From contig NC_092579.1 of NCBI RefSeq assembly GCF_037975245.1, forward strand, positions 4,056,001-4,120,000: a DNA stretch of 64,000 bases, written 5' to 3'. The stretch's first letter is position 1. Each line of letters begins with the position of its first letter. The DNA comes from Apostichopus japonicus (Eukaryota > Echinodermata > Holothuroidea > Aspidochirotida > Stichopodidae). Under the pieces are notes generated by a model. The model did no database searches, had not been told where the DNA came from, and saw only the letters and a program-made list of their open reading frames with translations. This document shows positions 11,498-23,100 of this stretch, in pieces. Position numbers and translations under genes: made by a program.

Positions 11498-12189
11498 CAG
11501 CTATTAACTGCGTCACAATTTAAGAAAATAAACAGATAGTTAGGCTTGATCCCATTGACTTAGTGTGTTGATAGGCTACCACGTGTTTATATAGGTAGAG
11601 ATTTTCGGTGGGAATTTAAGTGCAAATTTATCTGCGATACAAGTTGAGCGAACAAACACGGGTTAAACTAGACTTTTTACATTATCTCGTGTTGTTAAGC
11701 GGCCATGCGATAGGCAGAAGCGCCGCTTTTCTTTAATTGTTTCTTTCGTATATTTCCGACACTGGCTGCGTGGGTCTTTTCTGTGCTCGTATTCAGTTGG
11801 GAATAGGCAGTACATTGCTCATGGAGGATTGACGGTTGATTCAATGTGCAGTCCCCAACGTATGTACGATAGATGCGAGGGTACAGTAGTAAATATAGCT
11901 GCAGTAACATTTGCTATTCTTCATTGCTTGAATGTTACTGCGTATACTGTCTCTCTATTTCCCTCTGTCGTGACTGACCCAGTTTATCTCAACTGATGTA
12001 CAATAGTATTTTAGGTGACGAATAGATATCTCACCTATTGTTAACGGCTCTTTAAATGATTACTCTTCTCCCAAACCACAGCGCACGAAGAGACAAGCTC
12101 TCTCTGTTACGTTTCCGTTATACTCTAAAACCAGCAAAGATAAACCGATTAGTGAACAAAGGAGTGTAGTTAATGAGTACGCAAACGAA

Positions 12190-12287
12190 CGATGACAAAC
12201 GCTGCAGAACGGTTGAACGGTCGCGAACGTAGATATGCAGCCGAACGGGTTTGAACGAGTTTGAACGCTGCATTTGGACGTGTTCCC
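12190..12287. repeat. right TIR and sub-terminal GAACG-type repeats
   Basis: GAACG-type words recur through this stretch (near 12209, 12217, 12226, 12243, 12253 and 12263), ending in the TIR complement at 12273-12287. Mirror of 79-450. Confidence 0.7.
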
Positions 12288-12290
12288 TTA

Positions 12291-13558
12291 GCTGGTGACA
12301 ATTATAATAATTAGCATTCACAGTAAACAATTAGAAACTGCCTTCCATTCCTCACCAAAGTCTCCACATTTTTAATAGGAACGTGTAGACCGTGCAGCTC
12401 ATATCAATTATGGAAAAATGGCAATTTGTCGTCACAAACCTTGAAGTAAATTGTCCATTCCCGGAGTGCTTGTTATTGCTGTCTCTGTTGGTGTTTGGGT
12501 ATCTGGAAATCATTAAGAAACAAGAGATGTTTAATTTTTTTTTTTTAGTAAAAAACTGTAGCGGCTTAAGTTTAGTAGGCTCTCTGCTTAGAAATTACAG
12601 TGTGGGTGTCATTCTTAGTACTTGTCTTTCTTGACGCTGTGAGAAACCTTTCCGTGGGTGTCAATCCATCTATCTTAGATGGTTAGAATATTGATAAATG
12701 TGGATTTATTGCTTGATGAGATAGAACTGTGGTATTCGTTGCATGGTAGGCTGCTCTATACTGAATAATAATTGTCAGGGATATGTGCTCAGAAAATATG
12801 GCATAAGGGGGAAGGTCGTATCTTGCAAAAAATCTAAGCCAAGCTAATCAGCAGAACATAAAAACTGTTCGACAAAACTGTACAAAGTTTAAACTATAAA
12901 AGCTCAATTTACAAAACAGATATATTCAACAAATGTCACATTAAACATGAAAAAAAAAATGATAAAGTTGATGTATTCTTGGAAGAATGTTATGTATGGA
13001 AAAAAGTAGTTTCGGTTTTATTGGCATTAAAAGACTGGAGGGATGGTATTAAAGAGTGGTACAAATGCTGACAGTCCAACTTTACAATTAGTTGCACCTT
13101 AATATCACATATGCAATATAATGTTAAGAACATGCCACAAAGAAACATAGGATATATCGCCATAGTAACATTACCAATATCACCATGGTAATGTTGCCTT
13201 AGTTAGAGCCTATGGTCCAATGATTGGTGTAAGAGGTGGCATCTAAAACAACCAAATATGTATCTGGATCAAATATGCCCTCATTTTTCTTCCCCATCAG
13301 CTGAGAGCTATCCACTTTTTAAGTCACTTTAGAAGAGCCTTCCAAATTGTTACACAACATTAAAAAATAACCTCAAATATTTGGGTAGATTTACCACATT
13401 CTATATTGTGTAAGCTTACAAAAAATCAGCCCCATCCCTGATTTCACATACTACTGTCAATAATTGCATGATATTAAAATCATGCCTTCCGGGGCTGTTA
13501 GTAATATTTGATAAAAGCCGGAAGTGCTTTTGCTGTTCACCAATTCGACAGAAGTGCA
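12291..13558. other. between transposon and MITE, no gene seen
   Basis: AT-rich and without coding signal. It lies downstream of the RGS9-like gene, so part may be its 3' UTR. AATAAA on the minus strand occurs at 13022-13017, about 890 nt past the stop codon, and could serve as a poly(A) signal. Confidence 0.35.
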
Positions 13559-13562
13559 TTAA

Positions 13563-13897
13563 AGGGTGTGAAGACTTGCACAAAAAGAAACGTCTAATTC
13601 CGGTAATCTGATCTAGTTTTGAATGAGGTGTAACAGAAGTGTTAGACACCACCATCGATCCTAGAAAATACACACACAGCTTGCTACAGTCAGTACATAC
13701 AGCTGCGGTCAATACCCACAGCACAGTGTACAAACGATACAGCGATGGACATCTCAGGTCCAGCTAAAGATAACAAGGTATCACATTTCATTACTGTCTG
13801 CATTTTGTAGCGACACAAGCAAAACGTCACTTGCAAGCAACACAAAGTTAACTTGTTCAGATGGCTGCAAACGGTTTGGGGCAAGTCTTCAATGCCT
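13563..13897 (+). mobile_element. TTAA-type MITE, copy A
   Basis: Starts AGGGTGTGAAGACT and ends GTCTTCAATGCCT, imperfect inverted repeats. TTAA flanks it on both sides (13559-13562 and 13898-13901). Other copies are at 21223-21573, 23467-23820, 50501-50573 and 59141-59484. A TTAA target with an AGG terminus suggests a Kolobok/T2-type or piggyBac-type MITE. It begins 11 bp past the RGS9-like stop codon. Confidence 0.85.
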
Positions 13898-13908
13898 TTA
13901 AGAGAAAC

Positions 13909-14110
13909 TCACAAGTGGGCGAGTTCCAGTTCCTTAAGGTTGCTGACGCTGAGGGAGTGGGTAAGACCACCTCCGTTGGTAAGACCACCCCCGTTGGTAA
14001 CGTATCCATGCTCCTCTTCTGCTTCCTCGTCCTTCGTCCTCATCGCAAAAGGTGAAAGGTCAGGGGCAACCTTGGCATTACGGAGGAAGGGGTAACCAAA
14101 AGCAAAAAAC
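13909..14110 (-). CDS. RGS9: RGS9-like exon 12 (C-terminal tail and stop)
   Basis: Acceptor ttcatag. Encodes KFFAFGYPFLRNAK, an acidic stretch (KDEEAEEE), a short duplication (VTNGGG, LTNGGG) and ends ELAHL-stop. The stop is at 13909-13911, 11 bp from the body of MITE copy A. Confidence 0.85.
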
Positions 14111-17100
14111 CTATGAATAGAAAGAAAAAAGTTTTAAAAATTGAGATAAATGTTGACATTTCTTGAAGAATTTAAAGGCAGCTTGTAGTAGTATATGGAA
14201 CAGATTCCCTTTAAGGTTTTTGTTTAAGAAAGCTTGATGCCGATTCTGTGGTTCTGTTTTTTTTTTGTTCTTTCGTAGTAATTTTTTTCTCCTGAGTCAT
14301 ACACACAAATGCTTCTTTGTTCTTAGACTAAGTTGATGTTCGTGCGCCAGTTCTCCACACTTTGCTCTTGTAGAATTCAGTTCGACAAAGATATTTATAT
14401 TAATGCTAGATTTCTCTCATAGTCTGTATCGATCCTTACCCACATTCATGTATAATATGTTTATCAAACAGACATACACACACGCACACATACATACATA
14501 CAATATACTACCCTATTGCACAAGCTGTATTCTCATTTAACTACATCCTGTAAAAAGATTGAATTTTTGGGGAATGGACTTCTATGAATTATAGTTGCTT
14601 TTACAAAATGGTACAAATAGCAAGGGAATTGGCTGAAGCACTCCATAGCAATAATGAATGTCACTAAAAGGTTAGTTATATGCAAATTAGGCTAGGCCTA
14701 GCACATCTGTTGTGTTAGTATACTGTAGGCTCAGAGAGCTTACATAGTGTACATATTTGTCTTAAGAAAAAAAAGAATAAAAAACCTCCTAAATTGTTAG
14801 TACTGACTTTTTCTTAGGATTAGCCCGCATTGCTCTACTGAGAAGTTCCTTGTAGTGGTCGGATCGAAGGAACCGGGGATAACTATCCTTTTGCATAAGT
14901 AGTAAAATCTGGAATTGAGCCGCCTCAAAGGCAAAGCGGCTGGGATTCCTTAGGCACTGTTGGGTCATGTCAGTCGTTTGACCGTCGATGTTAATCTGGC
15001 TCGGAGCTCCAGGGGCGAGGTAATTTCTACAAGAGGCAAACAAAGAGTGCGAGAGGACCATAAAACGGATAAACCATGAATTTATGTCCCATTTATTATA
15101 AGTCCAGCAATGTGTTTATGCAACGGCCAAATTTTGATCTAGCATTTGTTTGGCATATCTATGAAGCCCTGACCAAGTAACCAAAATGTCTATATATTGA
15201 AATTTACATATGTGTCTCTGTTAGTGTCCACAAACGGCATAATGTTCTGAGGAAAATTGTTAACAAGATAATTCCCCCCCCCCCCCCGCCATCCTAACCG
15301 TGCACCTCCCCATCCCACTTTCTCATCTCACATTAATCTAAGTTATTTACATCTGTCACACTCACAGTGAAAATAAGTTACCCTACCCATGAGGCACAGC
15401 TTCCCATATCTCACAATTTCCCTGTCATCCACCCAGCCAAGATTTTATGGTGAATCAATACTTATTACTTGGTTAAATTCCATGTTTCATATCTCTAACA
15501 TTATCTGCATTCCCACCCCAACAAAATATTCTAGAAAGACTAAAAGTAGTATAAAGCTAAACAGTCATATTTCACTTCTCCACTACATTAGGGAATGATG
15601 TTGGACTGGAAAATTCTAGCATATTTTAGGATGCCAAAAATTTTGTAGCAAATATCGATGATGACCTTTATGCATTGTGTTGCTCACCTGTGGATACTAT
15701 GCACAAGCTCTGGTATTGATGACTGGGGGGCGCACTTCAGACGCTCGCATTCCTCCCAGAAGGCAATATTCTCGTCGCTGAATTCTTTCTGAAGAAACTT
15801 TGAAAATTCGTGTCTCCCCGTAGAATCGGCCAGTAATTCCTTGAGACTAATTGACCACCTGCATATCCTTCGCTCTGTGGGCGTTTCAACCCTGCCGCAG
15901 TAAATTAAAAGGAATAAGGAATAAAACTAGCTCTGTGAAATTGTGAGGATAGCTACATAGGTCTATTGTTAAAAACAGTAGGTTTTAAAAAAAGGTTTAC
16001 GCTGTAGGCGCTAGGAGTTATTAAAGGCAAATTTCCAACCCGTATTGTTCATTCAAAGATGTAAAATGTCAGACAGGTTGATGTCGCAGTTAAATATTTC
16101 TCGTCTTTTTCGATACAAGTCGTACTAGCAAATATACATATCAAGGTGTATAACCATATCAAAATAGAAAATGAACACATCAAGCATAAGAAGAGGCGAT
16201 TCCTTGAAATACTTCTGAAGTTGTATTTACGTCTTTTATGCAATGAACAAAGTATAAATATGGTTGAAAAAACTATTTCAAAACTTCATAGAAACAGAGA
16301 AGAGGGAAAGAGGATTGATTAAAGCAAAAGAAAAATAAATTTTCTTAGTAGGCCTTGGTTGCTCCAACCTCCCCCCCCCACCCCACTCTGCATCTCCCCT
16401 ATCCTTTCTTACCCCACATCTCCCTCCCCACTGTTTGAATAAATTTTGGTCTTTTATCAGATCAGATGTTACAGGACAGTTTTAACCCTTAGACTTCCTT
16501 TTGCCTCTCTGACTGTCTGTTTGCACATCTCAGTGATTAAACGCTGAAGGACCTTGAGGGACCTATTGCACTTCACATACGATCAATGCTGTTATCTAAA
16601 CTCCTGCATCGGTCAGCCTATGGACGTGTGTAGCTCTCTTACTAATTACTCTAACACTCACAGTGTAGTGTTTAAAGTCCACAATGTGATGTCATCGCTG
16701 ATCCACGGATTGCTGGGTTGCGCTCCGGACACCATTGGATCGTGCTCAGCATATCTGCTACAATGCTTCATTAAACTGGGACAAAGATAAGAAATGCGGT
16801 TAATCACATCAGACCCCGTAAAACACGTGTAACGTTTGACTCCTAGGTCTAGGCGGGAGCCAAATTTAGGGCAAAAGGAGATTGTACCTGAAAAGATTAC
16901 AAATCTGGACAGCATTCAGTTACTTTTATCAGCACTTTGCAGTCTCACAAATTAATTTGTTCTGAGAGACACTGATCGATCGAATAACCCTGCACTTCAA
17001 AGAACTGAATAGAGAACCACTTGTGTCCTTGTGGGATTATCATGTTTCATGATTGTATGTTTACTTCGATTGCGATGCCCAAGCCTAATCCTTGGTATTA

Positions 17101-20100
17101 TCTTCAATATAAAGTCTGCAGTCTACACAGATGTACAGACTACACCCTCTTTCATATTAGCATTAAGCAAGTGCCAAAGAAATTTTAACATTTAATTTTA
17201 AAAACTGGATTTTTTTATTTATTATTTAAAAAAGAAATAGTCTAGTTCAGACAATTAATTTCATCTTTTTCCGTTGGTGTTTTTTTAGTATCAGTCTTGA
17301 CAATAATAATTCCCTCCCCCCCCACCACCAACAAAACAGAAATAAAAACGACAACATGAACAGCGTTCTTTAACCCCCAAATCTTGAAAAATGTTGTTCC
17401 TGATCATCATACCCACCCGCATAAAAATGCTTTTTAATTTTGATCTGTTGGAAATTCGGCAAAAACAATTCAACAAAACTACAGTGAATGGGCATTTTGT
17501 TGAATGATTGGACTAAAATCAAATCAGCTAATATCATCAACTGTGGTGTCACTGAAGGACCATTATTAATTGACTGGTTGGTAAAACAAGAATCCTACAG
17601 TAGTGCTAATTCCACATCACATCACATTACATTCAAATTCACGTTTCAGACTGCAGTATCTTTTGTTGTAAATTCTAGCACATACTGTATTAAGTAAAAT
17701 GTGAATTTGAACTTGAGCCATCTATTATTTACTTTGACAACTCTAGTGCCATCATTAACAATTCTACCTTGAAGACACCTCACCTACTTATGCTTCACAG
17801 CTTTCAGAGTTTTATGGCAAAATACCCCGAGGCCGAGCCTTGGCCACCAACAAGATCACATTATCTCCCAATTTCTATGCAGATTATACTATTCCTGCAA
17901 ATATTAAACGTTTAATCGATTTCCGATTTCTTTGGAAGTCTGCAAACTTTGAATATTAGCGATCCACTTTATCTGGTTACTTCTGCTACGAGAGTACTCA
18001 TTCATTTTAATTCCTTCACATCTGATTCGCACATCCACCGACTCTGTCTTTGACAGCCCTACGTATAAACTTAGGTTTCACAATAATGGAGACCAAAATT
18101 AGGTTTTAAATTTACAACTCCCGTTAGATGACGTTACTGAGAATCGCTAACGAGGAGTAATTTGCCCTTCATATGCATATCTATAGCCATGAGGACATCT
18201 TGTGTAGATATCTGACCTTGTTTTCGCTGCGGAAATTTGATGCAAAGTTCAAGACTAGGGCTTTTGCACATAATACAATGTTGTAATAAGAAAAGTAATC
18301 TTCTTATTGAGTTAATTATTCCCTTCTTGGAAATCATAGAATCCGCTTGTGTACAGAATTGACACAATACGGCTGGCAAGCTGGTACAACTCACAGTGTG
18401 GCCGTAATGTAAAATTTATTTGCAAAAATAACTTATACAAGTGAATGAATAACGAAAAAGCTGACTGGGAAAGTTTACACGATGGAAAAGAACAAATAAA
18501 TTGATGGCTAAATTAGGATTTTGAAGCCAGTTACCTCTGGGTTAAAGCAGAGGGCTCTACCGCCTAAAGTATACGACCCTTAGTTGCATGGTGGCAATCG
18601 CTAAATTTATAACATTTTCCTTACTGCTGAGTGGGTTACCAGTAAGATGCCACAGTACTTTGAATACTGTGTAACCACTGAGCAGACTTTTTTCCTCTTT
18701 TCCATTAGAAGAAAAAAATTGTTTGATGTTATTTGAATGCTCAGTGGAAACTGTGATTCCAATGGTAGACATTTGTCCTGATATATTATAAACCAATATT
18801 TCAAACATTTTGTCAGATTTTTGAGATGGTACATGCAACACTAGGCTGTACTTCAGGGTCACCAGTAGAGTGTCCTATTTCTGTCTTCCAAAAATTTGCT
18901 ACAAGTTTCCAAATAGTCAACTTCTGGATGCTGTGACCCTCCTAGTTATTCCCTGGACACTGAAGAGACGTGTTATTAAAATCAAAGAATCAAATAATTG
19001 TTCCAGTGAGAGAAACTATATTTAGGGTTTGCAGTATGAGGGTTGATGCCTGAAATCTGAAAGAAATCGTTCCGCATTATTCAACATTCTGGAGATCCTC
19101 AAAAGGTACGTATCCGTATTGACCCTAAATTTAAGCACGCTTAAAACGTTCCACAAGTTTTAAAATTTACTTCGTTCCTGGACGTTCTGCATCTCCAAGT
19201 TTGTGTAAGGCATTAAAGAGTGTTAAATTAGACAATTACATATTTCAGTGTGGAAAAAAAAAATACTTTTGAGGGTGCATGGTAATAAAATGCCCTGTTG
19301 AAATTGGAGCCATACGCAGTGACCGTCACTTGACTAGCATAATTTGTGTGCAGAAACTGAAGATCTTTAATGTCTCTTGTCCCTAAGAATTAAATCTCCA
19401 CATTGAGCATGTATGTTTTCAATGTGACGAGATTAAAATCCAACTAAATTCTAAATTTCAAGACAAAGCGGAAGAATGGAAAAAAAAAAAATGAAAGATG
19501 AGATTTGACAAATTTACCTTTCGATTGCCTTTGACGATTTCATCGTTAATGTCTGCAGCCTTCGTTGGAGAAAAAGCACCTGGCAAGGAAGTAATTGACA
19601 TTTGTGATAACTTTGTGAACTCATAGCATGTCCATTTCGAATATGGAGAAGTTCGGTCCGTGACTTTTATTTCATCGATGCAATTACAGCCTTCAATTCT
19701 CGCGGAAGAGGGAAGGTCGTCGGCAGTCCTTAGGATAATTGCAATTAATAAAAGTCACCAGCATGCATGGCCACAAAAGTTTTACAATGCTTAAAATTGC
19801 TTTCAAAATTTTATAACAAGTGTTTCCCTGGAGGCTTTCACGTAGCTGTTAAAACTTTTCTTGGAAACTACGAAGTATTAAATTCAATAATTCCGTTTGT
19901 AAACAAGTGAAAATGGTTTGATCTTGGCGGTGAAATTGTTTGTTGAAATTTGAATGCGAGTGACCAGTATTTGATTTTCTAGCATATTTATGACGGTTGT
20001 ACTGACAATGTATAAGATTATACCCAAATGTCAAAGGTACTTTTTTTGTTGCAAGATAACCATGTCTTCCAAATATTGCCAGCTGGCAAACATAGGATGC

Positions 20101-23100
20101 ATTCTATTATATTGTTTGCAAAATTACGGGTAATTCCCATGGAAAGGAAGACTTCATCATAAGAATGTGTTTTTAGGGAAGTATAACTGACAAAAAGTAA
20201 ACGAGATGATAATAGGCCCTCGTGAGAGGCAACAGTTTGTATGTGTTCATTACAAATGGAATGCACATAAAGGCTTTAAGCAACATTTTTACAGCAACAA
20301 TTTTACCAAAAACAATCGATTATTGCTCATAATGACACCATGCGTGCTAGATGTTTTGCAACCAATGACGGTTTATGAACAATTAAAACATGTAAACTTT
20401 CTATAAAAAAAAATTTTTAATTTCTACTCTTGCTTTTGATATCTTAAATTAAATTGATTAATCAAACTATAATGACTCTTTAGTTTTGAATATCATCAAC
20501 AAATTTATCATCAAAGTTACTTCTTTCTTGGCGGGGGGGGGGGGGGGGGGGAAGGGGGAGATGGGAAGAGAGGTCTACTGTAATACAATAATTTCTGGTG
20601 TTACATCAAGGGACAGATTATATCTTTAGGTACCATACATTACCTTTTTTCTGCTTGCCTCTATAGAACTGTCTGTATGCATAGGGTATGTGTAAGAGTT
20701 CTTCCGTCGTATATCAGTCTCCAATGCACTCTTATATCCAGGCTGTGTGGAAAGACAAAATTTGAAAGGTTTCCCAATAGAATGAACTATTGCCATACTA
20801 ATTAATTGACTTGATATATATTAGCACAAATTTTGGATCAGAAGTGACAATAACAATCTCATTAACCTCTTTTTGAACCCCAGAAAACTGAATAAAAAAG
20901 AGGATAAAGAAAAAACAGGTGTGAATTTAAGAAAACCTATTAAATACGACCAATGGAAAGACAGGATTTTTATTCAATAAATTTCAAGGACGAGCGATTT
21001 GACTTGGGTAATTGATGGGCTGAAGTCTTGCTGTGTTCAGACATATACCCTGAGTGCACTGGGGCTATCAATTCTATGTTGTTCTCACGTTAAACATCTA
21101 GTCGAAATACAGATCCATGATTTATATTACCAAATAAACACCAACAATATACAACAATACACAGGTGGATCTTGCAGTTCATAATCCCAATCTCGGGGGT
21201 CACAAACAACTGTGACAATTAAAGGGTGTGAAGATTAGCGCAAAAAGAAACATCTAATGCCGGTAATCTGACCTAACTTCGAATGAGGTGTAACAGAAGT
21301 GTTAGACTGTACCACCATCGATCCCAGAAAATACACACACAGCTTGCTACAGTCAGTAATTAGACACTAGCGTACATGCAGTCAGTATACAGCACAGTGT
21401 ACAAACACTACAGCGATGGACATCTCAGGTCCAGTTCAAGATAGCAAGGTATCACGTTTCATTACTGTACTGTCTGCATTTTGTAGCGACACGAACAAAA
21501 CGTAACTTGCAAGCAACAGAAAGTTAACTTTTTCAGATGGCCGCACGCGGTTTGGGGCGAGTCTTCAATGCCTTTAAAGGCCTGCTGTATAGACCCCAAC
21601 TATAACACGCTATCATGGAAAAGTTTCTTGATATTACGTAATCGGCCTGCCTAATTGGGTCGTAAAATTACCCTTTTTTTACCAGTTAGGCCTCGTTCAC
21701 ATTTAAGAACGCAACAGCGATTATTGATATTAAGTCCGCGAGGAGGATTGTCAATTAAGAACAAGATGCGTTCACATTTGAGATCCAGTGAGTTTCATAT
21801 TAAGTCCGCAAGCAAGATTAATATATTGCGCAGGCGTGATAAGGTCAAATTAGCTGTTTACATTTCCCTGTGGTTTGCAGTACACCACTGCGCAGGAACA
21901 TGCAATCATTGCGCATCTAAACAGTATACTGTATTCAAATATCAAACCAATCCGTACCACTATATAACGTTACATGTTAACCCAGATTCGAATTCTTACA
22001 AACCCTTCAAATGGATGAGCGAACAAGTCACTGTTTTACTGCTGATGTCATATTTGAGGCTAATCCAACATCGCAGGCATTTAATGTCAGGTCTAAAGAG
22101 TAAGGTCTATGCGTAGGCTAATGTAACTTCGTCATAGGCTAGGCCATACCTAATGGTTTTAGCCTTTTAGTAACTGCCGTAGCAACCGATTCCAAAATCC
22201 GATTCCAATAAACATAAAATTACCGATTTTGGCCTCTTCAAAAAGCTGTGAGTTTGGCGTACAATGAATTAAAGTTTATTAGATTTAAGTTGACTGTCAT
22301 TCAGTTTGTTTTAGTGTCACAACCTTAATGGTGACTTTTCTGCAGTGTTGGTCAAATTGGTGCAAAGAAAATGAATGGGTTCATGTATAGTGTTGTTAGG
22401 AAGTGTTTCGGCTAAGAAAGGCAACAGTCTGATACTTGAACAAACAAACAAAACGTAGGTATATGCCTCTCTGATCTGTACACTGATAGATCTGTGCCAT
22501 AGGCCAACTGCACGTTCAAAAATACCTGCCAAATTGCAACTGGATGAAGCGGATATTGTATAACTTGACCGGAAATCTTGGGTCACCATTACATTTAGTA
22601 AGAACTCAAGAGGGATTGAAGAAACCCCGAAAAGAGGATTATTGTTAAAACCACACATTGACTTGAAGTACGAGTACCAGAGCGTTCACACTAAGGAAAT
22701 TAATCGCCCTTGTGGACTTGGAAGTATGTTTGAGTTCTTAATTGTGAACAAGGCCCAAGTCTGCAACGCCTGCCACATATTTTTTCTTGTAGGAGGGTCT
22801 TTGTGTGACCGCTGTATGATTAACTACACTGTAGACATGAACATGTTTCCACACAGTGTTTACACAAAGAACCATATAGTGTTAAGAAGCTATGCAGGCT
22901 AATTGTAGAGCCTGAGGTCGATTTACGACAGTGACAGGTCGTTTACGTAATTACAACACTTTCTTAGCTATAGCTTGCTATAATTGGAGCCAATAAACCA
23001 TATCTTTAATCACTATATGAAGCCCTGTATTACATGGGGTAGGGGGAGGGGAAGGGGGAGAGAAGGTGCTTATCTTCCTCGCTAACCTCACACAAACGTC

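Larger units (their letters stand above)
79..12287. mobile_element. 12.2-kb DNA transposon with transposase and BEN-domain gene
   Basis: Seen: 15-bp perfect terminal inverted repeats (GGGAACACGTCCAAA at 79-93, its complement at 12273-12287), each flanked by TTA (76-78 and 12288-12290), which is a 3-bp target duplication. Both ends continue inward into irregular CGTTC/GAACG-type repeats, likely transposase binding sites. The interior holds a DDE transposase (minus) and a spliced BEN-domain gene (plus), starting about 0.5 kb apart. A hAT element sits in the left arm. Known: 3-bp TWA duplications and GGG termini are described for Zator and PIF/Harbinger elements. The 43-residue spacing between the last two catalytic acids would suit Zator better, but I cannot confirm the superfamily. 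Uncertain: the inner inverted repeats might bound a separate, nested element. Confidence 0.7.
14111..16661 (-). other. last three introns of the RGS9-like gene
   Basis: Introns 14111-14807, 15027-15687 and 15892-16661. They hold (CA)-rich sequence near 14472-14500, a C-run near 15273-15290 and C-rich sequence near 16370-16390. No other gene seen. Confidence 0.6.

Noticed and set aside
13853-14095. Plus-strand open frames starting MAANGLGQVFNAFK
   Set aside because: They read from the MITE's terminal repeat into the reverse strand of the last RGS9-like exon; the similar starts in copies B and C lie in the same MITE end.
19518-19735. Minus-strand frame open through exons 7 and 8 and the 108-bp intron
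   Set aside because: It is a different frame from the R7 homology, and joining it to exon 9 gives an early stop.
21655-22116. 153-codon plus-strand frame
   Set aside because: Lies across the end of a TIR element and follows its repeats; no recognisable protein.
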